From Chrysomallon squamiferum (lineage: Eukaryota > Mollusca > Gastropoda > Neomphalida > Peltospiridae), in assembly GCA_012295275.1 (NCBI GenBank), contig CM022666.1, positions 4,808,887-4,872,886 on the forward strand: a stretch of 64,000 nucleotides of DNA. Reading direction: 5' to 3'. The notes below the pieces were generated by a model that had not been told where the DNA came from, made no database searches, and saw only the letters and a program-made list of their open reading frames with translations. A program made the position numbers and the translations under genes. Below, piece after piece: positions 49,301 through 62,515 of this stretch (positions are counted from its first letter, which is position 1; each line of letters opens with the position of its first letter).

Positions 49301-49860
49301 TAACTTACCACTTTTCTCAGCTTTTGTATGACTTTCACTCAGTTTCTAAAAAGAATGTTAATAACCAATTTGAAACTAGTCCACACTAATCAGTTTTAAA
49401 TTTATAAATATTTTTCAGCACTATTAATTTCCCCTTTTCATAATTCACATATTATTTTTTCATTTATAGTGAATTTAACTTTTTATTATTTTTATAGAGA
49501 ATTTACCTCTTTCATAATTTCATATCTCCAGAAAACATTTTTATTTTCATTTAATGTATTTATGGAATATAAGTTTTTAGAATTAAATATGGAATTTACC
49601 TTTTTCATAATTTCACTTATCACTTTTTCTCCATCTCTGTAACAGCAATACATGGTATTGTTCCTGGTTCTGTTCGTAGATTTGTCATCACAACAGTTTT
49701 CTCCTGGTTTGCACGAGATTTTCACACACAGTTCCTTGTCAAACAACAAGCTGGTTTCACTGTTCAGATATTCGTTTAATGTTACAGATACAATCAAACT
49801 GATGAGTATCAAGTTTAGTACACTAAGAGAAATGGCAATGACAGGACGAATTGGTACCAT
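47911..49860 (-). CDS. TNF-superfamily ligand, copy D (TNF-D)
   Basis: Coding exons 49860-49600, 49345-49309, 48879-48772 and 48299-47911 have the family lengths and phases (264 aa). All donors and acceptors are consensus, and a 5' acceptor lies at 49896-49897. Anchor VIAISLSVLNLILISLIV; stalk with CKPGENCCDDKSTNRTRNN and two sequons (NRT, NNT); linker EQKLKQIREVANRL; TNF homology domain TSAHLQMEV to TYFGLYML with ADGIQVKEAAYYFIYTNVLF. Intron 3 has ACT repeats and intron 2 carries a partial exon-3 duplicate (48940-49002). This is one of three apparently intact loci. Confidence 0.88.
48940..49002 (-). pseudogene. Duplicated partial exon 3 in TNF-D intron 2
   Basis: After ttcag the minus strand reads EPKLKQIRDVADLLNLDN, as in TNF-B. 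It lacks the half encoding TSAHLQ and would shift the frame if spliced in. Confidence 0.65.
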
Positions 49861-49897
49861 TTTGTGTAACAACTTTTATTTCCTTCAGAAGTAGTCT

Positions 49898-51366
49898 GTA
49901 AAACATGACGAAAAGAAGAAAAAAGAATGTTATTAGTAATAAATAATACCAAGATAAATACACACACACGCACACGTACACAGTTTCAATATGCACACAC
50001 CTATACTGATTCTGCCACACTCGGAGTTACTCCCCGCACTCTCGTTATCTACAGAATCGCCAAACAAAGCCTGGTTTGCTCTGTCTTGTTTGACTGGGCA
50101 GTTGAAATGTTTGTTATGAATATTTACAATTCTAGTAGCTCAGCCCTCTTGGCTCTTTTGATAAACGTTACACTAGGATTGTTCAATGTATCTTAATCCA
50201 TAATAATTTCTCCGTTTTGACTTATTTATTTTAATATCGTTATTATTTTGTTGTGTTGTGTTTTCTCAAGTGGATATAAACATAAATTAGCTGTCATTAA
50301 ACTGATAAAATACTCAATACATCTAAAGAAATAATTCCATAAGATTTTTAGAAAACGAGCCCCCAAATTAATTATTTGAAAAATCCCGGACGAAAGCCCC
50401 AACTTTTATGTTCCTTTCACGGGGCTCACATTTTTAAACACCTTGTATGTTTTATTATGACTCAGTCTAGGGTAACAATGTGTTTTACTGGCCACCTAAC
50501 AAAGAATATACACGCTAAATTGACAGCAATCTATATAAATCAATAAGTCTCTCTACTCACTAGAGAAATAAACACAACACCAGTTAAGGTTCACGTTAAT
50601 TATTTAATTATGATATACAGGTGACTTGATAATAATACATTAAACAATCATAAAACAGACGTTTAAGTAATTTTGATTAATGATACGAGAAAGGTCATAC
50701 GGGGAAAGAAGACAAAATATCGGTTTGCCCGCCTGACTGTTATTTCGTCTTGACTGCTTACGTCTCTCTTTAATTACCTTTGAACCTGGAACCTTGAATA
50801 AAATTAACGTGGTAATCAGAGTAAGCACGTCTACGACAGGCACGCTTTCTGACACGTCAGCAGTACTTTAATTACCGAACGAACGTACGAAAAATAATTA
50901 ACGTGCTAATCAGAGCTAGCTGTTGTGAAGCACGTGTATAATTACCAAAATGCAGCCCTTTTTATATCAACGCCATGGAGTTGAAAAATTAGCGGAAACA
51001 ATAAAAGGAGCGGATGTGATTGTAGTAATAATTAAAGTTACGCAATTTCAATTCCATAGCTTAAATATAAAAGAGCGGATATCATTTGAAGTGACAATTA
51101 AAGTTACGCAATCTGAATTCATCGCTTAAAAATAAAAGGAGCGGAACTCTGATTGAGGTAACAAATTTGAATTCCGTGACTTTCTTAACCGCGATATTCA
51201 GTTTTTTCAAGTTGGTGTAATATCACATAATATTATACAAATGAAATAGTGAAATTGTAAATGAAATTATAATTTTATATAAATATATATAATCTATGAA
51301 TTAAGTGAAATTATAATTTTATATAATTAAATATAATCTAATAAATAAGTAAAATATTTTACATAC
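49898..51366. repeat. TNF-D 5' intron with 5'UTR-like and 80-bp repeats
   Basis: 50000-50600 is not seen elsewhere. 50800-50870 repeats the first-exon sequence of TNF-D (agtaagcacgtctacgacag). 50995-51185 has three degenerate units of about 65-80 bp (aataaaaggagcggat, attaaagttacgcaatt). 51245-51360 holds two AT-rich 45-bp units. Confidence 0.6.
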
Positions 51367-51485
51367 CTAAATGATGAAAAAAGTCAACTTGCTATTCAGA
51401 GTAAGCTGTTGTGAAGCACGTGTACGACGGGCTCGCTTTCTGACAAGTCAGCTCTCTGACTGGCGTCGTTGATTTTTATACTTTT
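51367..51485 (-). promoter_or_regulatory. TNF-D candidate promoter and non-coding first exon
   Basis: The minus strand has TATAAAAATCAACGACGCC (TATA core 51472-51480). A first exon of roughly 80 nt would end at TTTAG|GTATGT near 51367 and splice to the acceptor at 49896-49897. Confidence 0.5.
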
Positions 51486-51529
51486 GAAAAGATCGTATCG
51501 TATTGTCTACCTGCTCAGGTGTTAAATTT

Positions 51530-52049
51530 TGATTGGCTAAGAGGAAGTGTCGTCTGCTTTATTTGAATTTAGTGATTAATGGGTTTTTCCTTCTTATGTA
51601 TTTAATTATTTGCTGTATATTTCGTAGTTAACGTAATAAAATGAGCCAAAGCTATTAAATGTATAGTTTATGTGTATTGTTCAAAAATAAATTACATATA
51701 ATAGTTGATATTGCTATATTAGTAATAGTTTTTGTTGTTGTTGCGTATGTTATTATTATTACGACTGTTTTTGTCGTTATTGTTAAATAAAGAGTACAGC
51801 GTAACTTCTATTCCTGTGTCAACTAAACCATAAACAACAAAAGGAAAACATGTAGTCTGTGTATCACACAGTGGAAATTTCCAGCCCAAATTTGTCATCT
51901 TACAAGTAATCAGAATAAATAAGTGTAGTCATCCATTTATTATTACAGGGCCAGGAATATGAAATGTCTCAAAAATATCTCCCTGTGACAGAAGAATCTT
52001 CTGTTTGTAAATGTCACTTGTATCATGACTGTTGATTCAGTCTGCCGAA

Positions 52050-52084
<35 letters not shown>

Positions 52085-52510
52085 ATGAGCGAAATAATGT
52101 AAAATCGAATAAAAACAAAACGAAAATAAAACAAAATAAAATAAATGAGATATTTGTTTTGGTTAGGGAAAAACTGTTGAACAACTGGAGTGGAACGGTC
52201 GCTTTCCACTGAACGCACTGTGTAAGTAGATATGTATCTGTTTGCTATTCTGTATTAATCGTTATGTGATTATTGTGATCGACATATATACTTTCTTATT
52301 AGATTGTGCATGTGTTCATACGTTTGTTTAATAGATATTACCAGTGAAGGGATTTTTTTTTATGTTTGTCTGCCGAATAAAGAAATAAAGAAAGAAAGAA
52401 ATAAAGAAATTTCACTGCCAGAATCGGGAATAAACCGATTCAGTGGCTGCAAAAAAGTCACAATTTGTATGTAAAAAATGTATGAATCTGTAGAGTATTG
52501 AATGTGACAT
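51530..52510. repeat. Block X copy with AAAT repeats
   Basis: 51780-52040 matches 23880-24140. (AAAT)n at 52046-52085. 52270-52370 matches 25690-25770, but the TNF relic that follows there is missing. Confidence 0.65.
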
Positions 52511-52514
52511 CATA

Positions 52515-52735
52515 GTCTACATGGGGTAATTGTTAAGCTTACTGGTTAGGTCAGTTAGGTTAGATTAAAGAAAGAGGTTTCATACTGTGCAGGGGTGGAG
52601 AATTGTTACACTTATTAATTAGGCAGGATTAAAGAAAGAGTCTTCATATTGTGCAGGGGTGATGCTCGGGTCCAGCTTACTGATTAGGATAGATTTAAAC
52701 TAAGAGCTTCCTATTCTAAATGATTTATAAAATGT
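52515..52735. repeat. 65-bp imperfect tandem repeat, second copy
   Basis: Same units as at 24815-25015, next to the MP-III terminal exon. Confidence 0.75.
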
Positions 52736-52902
52736 TCCATGTTAAAATGTGTTTCACTGAATATTCTCCAGCTTGCTCTAGTATCAGAAGTATGTATAAT
52801 ATGGAAGTTATTCATAGCAATAAGGGTGGTATCAAAATCTGTTATGAAGGGTTCGTGTAGGCTGCCGCAGAATTTGTTCGTGATATCGAGTGGAACATCA
52901 GT

Positions 52903-53417
52903 CTAAATCATCAACATTAAAATCAAAGAACATTAACAAAATACTCTGACAAAATGTGTTTAATCTATCTTTCATTGCTAATGTATTTCATAATTAAAAA
53001 TTGTGACTTTTTTTTCCTGTGACTTTTTTTCGGGATTAATTACCAGCTCGGAGTGCTAGGTGTTACTGACTCTTGTTGTTTATCAGAAAGATCTGGCGAC
53101 ACACGTCAAGCTGCAAGGTCGGGAACACGTTGAGAAATAACGTGAGTCCCTTTTTCATAAAAATACGGAGATATTTTGTTCTTGGTCAGGGAAAAACTGT
53201 GGAACAATTCCAGGGTAACGGTCGCTGTCCACTGAACGCACTGTGTAACTAGTTATGTATATGTTTGCTCTCCTGTATTAATCCTTACGTGATTATTGTG
53301 ATCGATTACAATCATTCTATCCATCTATATTATTCTTTACTGCTATACTGAATACAGTTTTAGAAGTGTCAAGTTTATTTATTATTGTTGTTCTTGTTGT
53401 TGCTAGTTAGTTATTTT

Positions 53418-53449
<32 letters not shown>

Positions 53450-53840
53450 TACACACACACACACATAGACACATACACATACACACACACACACAGAGAG
53501 ATCCATACCCAAAACCACACACACATATATATTATTTAAAATATTTTTGTCACTGTAATCGGATTCTTTTTAACGTTGCCAGTATTTTGTATAACAGCAT
53601 ATTAACACTATGTTGTTGGCTTGTTTTTTCCTCCCTTGAAGATTTCAGATATGTAATATATAGTCATTTTATTCGGGAACTGTGCTATAAATAGATGGTA
53701 CGTCAACGAATTACTAATAAACGGATTCACAAAGTTTGAATACATTATTATTATAGATAAATAAATTTGTTCCTGTTGTTAATGTTGTTGATAATGAAAA
53801 TGAACATCGATAACTTTTTTTTTTTTTTTGTATAGCTAGC
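52903..53840. other. MP-III intron, first part
   Basis: 52980-53370 matches 25260-25640 and 62760-63080. (CA)n at 53420-53500. 53570-53820 are block X pieces. No exon is seen. Confidence 0.55.
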
Positions 53841-54440
53841 TTGATCCCGTTTTAAAGATATTTTCTTTTTACAAATTATATAAATAAAAATTTAATAGCT
53901 ACTTGCTCGAAATAAATGGTATAAACGGGTAAAATGCACGTGTTTAAGTCCGTTTTTCGTTCAGTCACGCGCTAAAGCTTCTCTCAGCTGTGTTGATCAG
54001 TTGACACGCAGACGTCACACGTGCATGTGGTGTTCAGATTCTCTCTTCTCTTCTGCTTCCATTTAAACTTTACACTTTTGTAATTTACTTTTCCAATATG
54101 TCAAAACGAATAGATATGCTAATGATAAAACGAAACGGAAGAAAATAACTTTAGAAAGAAAACACGATATCTTAAATGAAAACAAAACCCACAATGAGCG
54201 GCGTATAATTATTTCTTAATCTGTTTGTATAAATTGATTTGTAAATGATTTACTGTTTGTTTAATATCTATGATCTGTTAAAATATTTATTTCTCCTTAT
54301 TTAAAAAAAAAAAAATGTTTTATGTGAAATATCATCAGCGAGAACGTAACCACTGTTTTTAACCTTAATTCTATCTGTGTAAATTAGTCTCCCGATACCT
54401 CACTTAACGATCGGGAATTTGGAACCAATTACATCGTTGT
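53840..54440. mobile_element. Partial MITE-2 copy, inverted
   Basis: The reverse complement matches most of 9840-10400 (ctgtgttgatcagttgacac, ccaatatgtcaaaacgaa). The outer termini are eroded. Confidence 0.6.
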
Positions 54441-54458
54441 ATGTGTCTGTTAACTTAC

Positions 54459-54800
54459 CACTTTTCTCAGCTTTTGTGTGACTTTCACTCAGTTTCTAAA
54501 AAGAATGTTAATAACCAGTTTGAAACTCGTCTATAATAATCAGTTTTAAATTTATAAATATTTTTCAGCACAATTAATTTCTCCTTTTCATAATTTCACT
54601 ATTATTAAACGCATATGGATATTTTTTCTTAATTTTGTTTGTAATGAACTTAACTATTTAATATTTTTGTATAGAATTTACCTATTTCTATAAAAAACTG
54701 TTTTCTTGTTGCATTTAATGTATTTATAAAACAGATGAGTATCAAGTTTAGTATTTCATTTTCCTTTAGATACAGTCTGTGTCAAACAAGATAAAAATGT
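54459..54800 (-). pseudogene. TNF exon 1/exon 2 relic with intact exon 2
   Basis: 54495-54459 is a perfect-length 37-nt exon 2 with acceptor ctttttag and donor GTG|GTAAGT. 54730-54770 keeps a scrap of exon 1 (gatgagtatcaagtttagta) and loses the rest. It lies in the MP-III last intron. A related, more damaged copy is at 38294-38620. Confidence 0.7.
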
Positions 54801-54882
54801 TATTAATACTAAGATAAAGACATACACATAAATAAAATTCTTTCAAGAAATAAAAGTAAAATATTAAATAAAAACACTTCAG

Positions 54883-54913
<31 letters not shown>

Positions 54914-55820
54914 AACACACACACAAATGCGCGCCACAGTTACTATACAAACAACAGAATACTTTTTCAAACAATTAAAATAAGACTATAGGAAAATAAT
55001 GACATATCTTTTTGAAATATGTATTCCCTTTTACTGCCTTTTCGTTTACGGAATGATTTTTATATTATGTGTTAGAGACAGCTGCACTTTAGAAGATAAT
55101 AATACTGAATTGAAAACAAACACAAAATTAAGTTTCTCATAAACTGGGTTTTTTTCCGATGACGCGTTGTACTTCAAATTACATTTTGATTGGCTGTGAG
55201 AAAATAAAGCCTAATGGAGAGGATAACATGCTTAGAATGAAAAATGTAAACAAAATTAATAATTAAAAGTTGCACAATGTTCACAAATAAACTACGTGCA
55301 TTTATTGCTGGTTGTTACTGTTGTAGTTCTTGTTATTATTAATATTAACATTGCTGTTGGCATTCAGATGGGGGAAAAAGCGCAAAATAACAATTATTAA
55401 AAACAAAAAACAACAATAATAAACAAAAAACAAACAATACAAATAAGTCACATACTATTAGCGCACGCAACCGCGCGCACGCACGCAAGCGCGCGCACAC
55501 ACACACACACACACACATACACACACACACTTACACCGTGATCTATTTAAGAATATTGCCTGAGTTGATTTTATGATAGAAACTACGCCAAGTATCTGTG
55601 ATCTCCAAGCAGGAACAGAAACATGGAAACACAAACGTAACAACTAACTTCTAATCTCAGGTATTTTATCATGTTTTAATCAACTACTCTTCAACAGTCT
55701 AATCCGAAATAAATGAACAAAAAGTTAATGCAGAATATCTGTATTATCTGATTTCAAATGCCCTATGCAGTATAAAAGGGGTCAGGAAGCTTTTGCAGAG
55801 AGGTTATCAGAAAGCAGTGC
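54801..55820. other. Non-coding interval with (CA)n
   Basis: (CA)n at 54885-54925 and 55495-55530. 54930-55390 matches 38840-39290. The rest is block Y. Confidence 0.55.
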
Positions 55821-56142
55821 ATTGTTTTGGAGGAGGGTCAAGTTAATGTAATAATTGGTGTCCAAGTGTTCACACAGTGATCTATTTAAGAATTTTGCCC
55901 TGAGTTGTTTTTATGACAGAAACTAGACTACGTCAAGTACATGTGATGTAAATGATATGCAGTGTTTTGGAGGAGGGTCAAGTTAATGTAATAATTGGTG
56001 TCCAAGTGTTCACACAGTGATCTATTTAAGAATTTTGCCCTGAGTTGTTTTTATGACAGAAACTAGACTACGTCAAGTACATGTGATGTAAATGATATGC
56101 AGTGTTTTGGAGGAGGGTCAAGTTAATGTAATAATTGGTGTC
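55820..56142. repeat. 140-bp tandem repeat
   Basis: The unit starting agtgttttggaggagggtca begins near 55821, 55961 and 56101. The first two units are nearly identical and the third is broken after about 40 bp. It carries block Y sequence. Confidence 0.9.
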
Positions 56143-57120
56143 TGACCAAGCTTTGCCGACCCCTGAACAGTAGTAGCGTGAATGAAGCAGACAGAGAAAT
56201 GAGGTCACACGTTAGATAAATATTTCACAGACAGCGAGGTCACGTTACCTGTTCATTTTTCCGGGACTTTCCAAACAGCATTTTATAAACACTGCACGGG
56301 TTCAACTACTTTTAAGTATTTGATATACACATGGTTATATAACAGCAATATTTAACTTACTGTCTATAAAGTACACAAATTATCCTTCATAAAATAAAAA
56401 TTAAATCATGTCACTGACTGGTGTATAAGTGAAAAATGAGTCGAAAAATATTTTCATTAATTTTACTTGATATTTAAAAAAGAAAAGAAGAAAATGATAA
56501 ATGCAGATCAAGACATTTGTACTACATTTAAAGTAAATATCCAAGTAATAAAAATTATGAACAAGTGACCAGAGTTAAACAATACTAATTATAATGATGT
56601 TGATGATGATGATGATGATGAATTTAATAAATTAGTACTAGTAGCAGCCGCAGTACTAATATAAATAGTAGGAGTAGTAGAAAGAATAGTAGCAGTAATC
56701 ATGATTATATAGTAATAATATAGCAGTAGTAATAATGATGAAGATGATAGTGGTAATAAAGTTAATGATAAATATGATAGTCGTAATAAAATTAATAATC
56801 ATGATGATGATGACAGACATAATAAAATTAATAATCATAATCTTTACGATTCTGAAATGCTTCTAAAAAGAAAAGTCTTATTGTGATAAAACAAAAAAAT
56901 GCTTTAAATATATTGTTTATTATTCAGATTTTACATGAAATTTTAAATGTAACATATATATAAACATTTATTACTCTGGTAATTTCAATGCATGAGTACA
57001 TACTGTATAAAGAACACTTAATTTGTATTACTCATTACTCATTTAACTTTCATCAGTCAATTTATATAGAACACCAGTAATATTTAAATATTTATTCACT
57101 GAATACAGCACACATTCATT

Positions 57121-57126
<6 letters not shown>
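56143..57126. other. Block Y and AGT/GAT-rich sequence
   Basis: 56150-56450 block Y; 56590-56860 GAT/AGT-rich; the rest AT-rich, related to 17640-17760 and 59150-59400. No gene is seen. Confidence 0.5.

Positions 57127-57206
<80 letters not shown>
57127..57206. repeat. (CT)n microsatellite
   Basis: About 80 bp of CT that interrupts the sequence leading into the minisatellite family (cagcacacattcatt). Confidence 0.95.
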
Positions 57207-57209
<3 letters not shown>

Positions 57210-58495
57210 CGAGCCCTGAACTACTGCGTCACTTCTGTTCAGGTGTTCGGTAAGTCATACTAATCTATATATAACAGTACTGTCACCGATGTATAATAAT
57301 ACTATCACATGCCGGTATTTCCATCAATGAGGGAGCTATTACCTTTAGCTTTAGCTCAGGTGTATTAAGCACACGAAATAGGGTGGTATTGTGGTCTAGA
57401 ATAGACACTGATATGCGCAGTTTAGTCAGTGACTTGAGAAAGTGGAAGGGTACTGATAAAAAATAAGTTAAGTGAACGTGAATTGTGGTACATCTACACA
57501 GTCATTCTGTACACACGTACATGCTATTATGTATATTTAGTTAATAATCGCAGTTTATTACCTTACTGCATGACCTTATTCAGAACAAAGACCAGCTGGA
57601 ATAAAAAAAACCCAGCAAACAAAGAAACAATACAATACAAGCCAGTCACATACCATTAGACCTCGCGCGTACACACCCAGACTATTCGCTTTGTTCAGTT
57701 TCCCGTGAGTTGTTTTTATGATAGAAACTAGACGACGTCACGTACATGTGATGTACGTGCATGAACAGAAACAAAGAAATAAAAGCGTATATTAACCAAG
57801 TAGTTTATTATTTTGTATTTAATGACTTTTCAATCGTCCAGCCCTAAATAAATGATAGAAAATTGTGTCAGTTGTTCAGCGTGTTTATATAGACTAGAAG
57901 TGGCAGTAACTGAGTCATTTAAACAAGTTGTGAACGTTGTGAAATAAGATATCGGGGCAATAGCAAGATAGGTACACATTTCCCAGCCTGCGATGTCATT
58001 GTAGGTCGTAAATACGAGGGCCGTGCATTTTGTATGACCTGCCCCGCTTAGCAAACAGCTATTTATCAACATTGCTCGGATCATGATATATCTGTGTGTG
58101 TGTGTGTGAGTGTGTGTGTGTGTGTGTGTGCGCGTGCAAGTAGGTGTATCTATATAAGTATGTGATATGTACATTGTTATATAACAGCAATATTTAACAT
58201 ACTGTCTATAAAGTATACACATTTTGCTTTATAAAATAAAAATTTAAATGATGTCACTGACTGGTGTAGAACTGAAAAGTGATTTGAAAGATGCTCTTAT
58301 TAATTTTACTTGTTATTAAAAAAAGAAGAAAAAAGAAAAGAAAAGAAAGCAAGAAAATGACAAATTCACAAGACAACTGTACTACGTTTAAAGTAACTAT
58401 CCAAGTAATAAAAATAATGAACAGGTGACCAGAGGTATCACTGTAGTCTTTATTTAACAACAATGACAGCAGCAAACAATAATAATGATGATGAT
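57207..58495. repeat. Block V and block Y sequence
   Basis: 57240-57570 is related to 14330-14400 and 46340-46600; 57660-58320 is block Y with a (GT)n at 58092-58130. No exon is seen. Confidence 0.55.
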
Positions 58496-58992
58496 AAATT
58501 TAATAGTAGTAGTAGCAGACACAGCAGCACTAATTTCAATAGTAGTAGTAGTAGCAGCAACAGCAGCACTAATTTCAATAGTAGTAGTAGTAGTAGAAGC
58601 AACAGCAGCACTAATTTCAATAATAGTAGTAGTAGTAGTAGCAACAGCAGCACTAATTTCAATAATAGTAGTAGTAGCAATAGCAGCACTAATTTCAGTA
58701 GTAGTAGTAGTAGTAGAAGCAACAGCAGCACTAATTTCAATAATAGTAGTAGTAGTAGTAGCAACAGCAGCACTAATTTCAATAATAGTAGTAGTAGCAA
58801 TAGCAGCACTAATTTCAGTAGTAGTAGTAGTAGTAGAAGCAACAGCAGCACTAATTTCAATAATAGTAGTAGTAGTAGTAGCAACAGCAGCACTAATTTC
58901 AATAATAGTAGTAGTAGCAACAGCAGCACTAATTTCAATAGTAGTAGTAGCAGCAACAGCAGCACTAATTTCAATAGTAGTAGTAGTACTAA
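58496..58992. repeat. Higher-order AGT/AGC minisatellite
   Basis: Units of (AGT)n-(AGC AAC AGC AGC ACT AAT TTC AA) with a 120-bp higher-order period. The line pattern repeats exactly from 58621 to 58741 and 58861. Every unit is a multiple of 3, so long Ser/Asn-rich or Leu-rich frames run through it, but they are compositional. Confidence 0.92.
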
Positions 58993-60230
58993 GAATAATA
59001 CTAATAGTGTTGGTAAGTAGCAGTAGTAGTAACTATGATGATGATAGTGATAATAAAATTAATGATGATGACGATAGTGATAATAAAATTAATGATGATG
59101 ATGATAGTGATAATAAAATTATTAATAATAATAGTATTTATGTTTCTGAAATGCTTCTAAAAAGAAAATTCTTATTGTGATAAAACAAAAAAAATGCTTT
59201 AAATAGATTGTTTATTATGCAAACTTTACATGAAATTTTAAATGTAACATATATAAACATTTATTATTCTCATAATTTCAATGCACGAGTCCATACTGTA
59301 TAAAGAACACTTAACTTGTATTACTCATTAGAAAGCAGTCAGTGAACATTTAACTTTTATCAGTCACTGTATACAGAAAATCAATATATAAATATCTATT
59401 CACTGAATACAGCACACATTCATTTTACATAGAACATCCCTAGAACATATTCAGTGTTTGTAGAACATCCACTGTACAGATTTACTGAATACAGACCATC
59501 AGTAGTACATACATTACATATTCACTGTACAAAGAAAATCCATTATACATGGAGTATTCATTATCATTTAACATTAATTATATTTACAGCATCCACAGAT
59601 GTACATGTTTAGAACATTAACTGTAGAAAAACATCTTTTTACATAGAACATCTACTGCTGAATATCTATTGTGTACAACATATCTACCATAGAAGAACAT
59701 TCACTGTACACTGAACATCTACTGTATTTGACCATCCACTGTACAGTGTATATAGAACATCTGTACAAGATCATTTTTTAACATAGGACATAGACTGCAG
59801 AACATCTACTGCAGAAGAATGCCTACTTTACATAGAATATCAACTGTACTAGAGCATCCACTGTAGAACAAATATCCAGTGTACAAGAACATCTATTGTA
59901 CAAGAACATCTATTGTACAAGAACATCCATTGTACATAGAACATCTACTGTACAAGAATATCCATTGTACAATGTGAGTAACACCTAAAATAATAGTAAA
60001 TAAAACCTGAAGCAGAGTCCATCTTTTGTGAATGATGAGGAATGTCAGTGATTGTTTTGTTAATAAAATTCTGGATGATGATGTAGACAATAAAAGTATC
60101 AACGATGAAGTTAACATTGAATTTTTGAATGATGATGTTGATAGGAAAATTCTGAATAATGATGTTCATAGTGAAAATGATGATGTAGGATAATGGCCAT
60201 GACAACCTCTGTTTTTACTTATGAGAATGT
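58993..60230. repeat. GATGAT repeats, minisatellite copy 4 and 27-bp repeat
   Basis: Tandem gataatgataataaaattaat units at 59040-59125, the 19-21 bp minisatellite at 59400-59973, and gaatgatgatg units at 60060-60190. Confidence 0.8.
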
Positions 60231-61008
60231 AATATTTTTAGGTTTTAAATTAATTTCTTTTCGTGTATCTTTCATTGTCTGATCCTCGCTGGTTTAAACA
60301 ATTATTCTTAGTCTGACAAAATCAGATCTGTTAAAAGATGAAAAGAGAGAAAGCAAAAAAATAAGAATTAATTTCATGGAGTAAGTTTAGTTCATATATA
60401 TATATATGAAAGAAATTTAGAAAACAACATATATGTATATATATAATCAATTCATTAATAATTAATAAGCACAAGTAATTAAATAATAACAACTGTAAAT
60501 TGAATAAAACTATACACAAAAATATTGATTAATTAATTCAATAAATCAATAGTTTAACTAATAATGATAACAATAAAGTGCTATAATGATCACAAACAAA
60601 CAAATAAAATTATATTCTTTACAACTGAAAATAAAAAAGAAAATTAATATTCAAGAGACCATCTTAGACAGAAATAATTCACCTTCTTACGTAGATCCAT
60701 AAAACCGAACCAAACAGTTCCTTGAGCACCACAATGGACAAAAGCACAACAACAATTTGAGCTGTATCCATGACGATGCGCCTGGCTGCAGTGAGTAAAG
60801 CGTCAAGTTGGTTTTCTACAATGTCTGGTCTCTCCGTCCTGTGAAAGTAAATTGTAAAAACAGACAATTAAAATTTAAACAAATATAAGAAAACATATTA
60901 CTTCAATTAGTGTTTTTAAGAACGTCAGTCATATTCAGATATGTACAAATTATATTTGATAAATAAATTCTTTCATTTTCTTTTTTTTTCATCTTCTTTA
61001 TTCTTCTT

Positions 61009-61014
<6 letters not shown>

Positions 61015-61087
<73 letters not shown>
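61015..61087. repeat. (CT)n in MP-III intron
   Basis: About 70 bp, beginning 28 bp from the ectodomain exon donor. It is at the same place as the 950-bp tract of MP-I. Confidence 0.95.
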
Positions 61088-61089
<2 letters not shown>

Positions 61090-61439
61090 GTGTTAGACTA
61101 CAATCCTGTAATCACCTTTTATAAAACTTGGGCCACACTGTATTAAGCTGACATCCAGTCGCTGAGATGACGTACTCCCGCTGCTGTTTGCTTCCCTCTA
61201 CAGTGCAGTTGATGTCCATGCCGACGTTGACCAAGTAGGTACAGTACGTCTCATTGTGTACAAACTGAGGTGTGGTCAGCTGCTGCTGGTGTGGTTGCAG
61301 TGCACGTTCATCACGTTCTATATACGCTGCCATCCAGCTCTGGTACAAAGGAAGTTCCACTGTGTTTATTTGTTCTGCATGGGAAACAAGTCGACTGTTG
61401 ATCATTTCAGCTTGGAGGTCTATGAATCCGTTCTGAACT

Positions 61440-62205
61440 TTAAAAAAAAAATGTATATTCAGATACATTGGATATTCTACATCACAGTATGTCAGTTTTA
61501 TAAAATCATACAAATGGTATTTGCTAAGCTGAATCTTTAATATTACATCCTTTGATTTGTAAGTTACAGGATACATACTGTATTGTAACGATCTTTAAGG
61601 TTACCGTACTGGAATAATACTGTATCACTTGGTGTATAAGTTACATGGTATGTACTGCACTCTATTAATCTTTAATACTGTTTCCCTGGATATATAAGTG
61701 ACATGGTATGTAGTGCACTTTATTAATCTTTAAGGTCTATGAATCATTCTGAAATTTAAAAAGATATATATTCAGATACATTGTATATTCTACACCACAG
61801 TATTTCAGTTTTATAATATCATACACTGAATATATGGTATTTGTAATGCTGAATCTTTATTATATCATTTGATTTATAAATTACCTGATATTTACTGTAA
61901 TATTTCTGTGTATTATATCCTTGGATATACACATTAAAGTATTCATTTATACTCTACACCACAAGACCTCATTTGTTTATAAAATGATACACAGAATACA
62001 TATTATTTGCAATAAGGAATCTGTAATATTCTATCTTTCAATAAATAAATTACATGGTATGTACTGTATCTTATTATATATTATTTAATACTATATTCCT
62101 GGATATATTATATACATGGTATGTACTGCACTCTATTAATCTTTAATACTGGATATATTATATACATGGTATGTACTGCAGTGTATTAATCTTTAACAGC
62201 GTAAA
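61440..62205. repeat. Degenerate 62-bp-type repeats upstream of MP-III
   Basis: Monomers like ggtatgtactgcactctatt aatctttaat recur. At 61731-61752 a scrap of the ectodomain exon start (ggtctatgaatcattctg) reappears, so this is duplicated intron-exon border sequence. The first-TM exon is absent. Confidence 0.7.
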
Positions 62206-62294
62206 TGTTACTTGTATCATGACTGTTGATTCAGTGGCTGGGAAAAAGTAACAGTTTTTATATAACAAAATGTATGTATTTAAAGAGTAATGAA

Positions 62295-62515
62295 TGTGGC
62301 ATCATAGTCTACATGGGGTAATTGTTAAGCTTACTGATTAGGTCAGTTAGGTTAGATTAAAGAAAGAGGTTTCATACTGTGCAGGGGTGGTGACTTGTTA
62401 CACTTATTAATTAGACAGGATTAAAGAAAGAGTCTTCATACTGTGCAGGGGTGATGCTTGGGTCCAGCTTACTGATTAGGATAGATTTAAACTAAGAGCG
62501 TCCTATTGTAAATGA
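62295..62515. repeat. 65-bp imperfect tandem repeat, third copy
   Basis: Same array as at 24815 and 52515. Confidence 0.75.

Larger units (their letters stand above)
52842..61432 (-). pseudogene. MP family, copy III, lacking the first TM exon
   Basis: Minus-strand exons 61432-61116 (317 nt, ectodomain), 60838-60683 (156 nt, second TM) and 52902-52842 (61 nt, tail) are open and phase-compatible, giving 177 codons. The ectodomain begins NGFIDLQAEMINSRLVSHAE and keeps the three cysteines and sequons NET and NCT, with changes such as ERDERALQPH. The tail reads RLMFHSISRTNSAAAYTNPS. The first-TM exon, about 350 bp upstream in MP-I, is not found; 61440-62200 instead holds satellite-like intron repeats. 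The last intron is 7.8 kb. It is called a pseudogene because of the missing exon, but an exon beyond the window cannot be excluded. Confidence 0.5.

Noticed and set aside
58463-59180. Ser/Asn-rich or Leu-rich proteins of 174-231 codons
   Set aside because: All come from one AGT/AGC minisatellite with a period divisible by three; no start context or splice sites.
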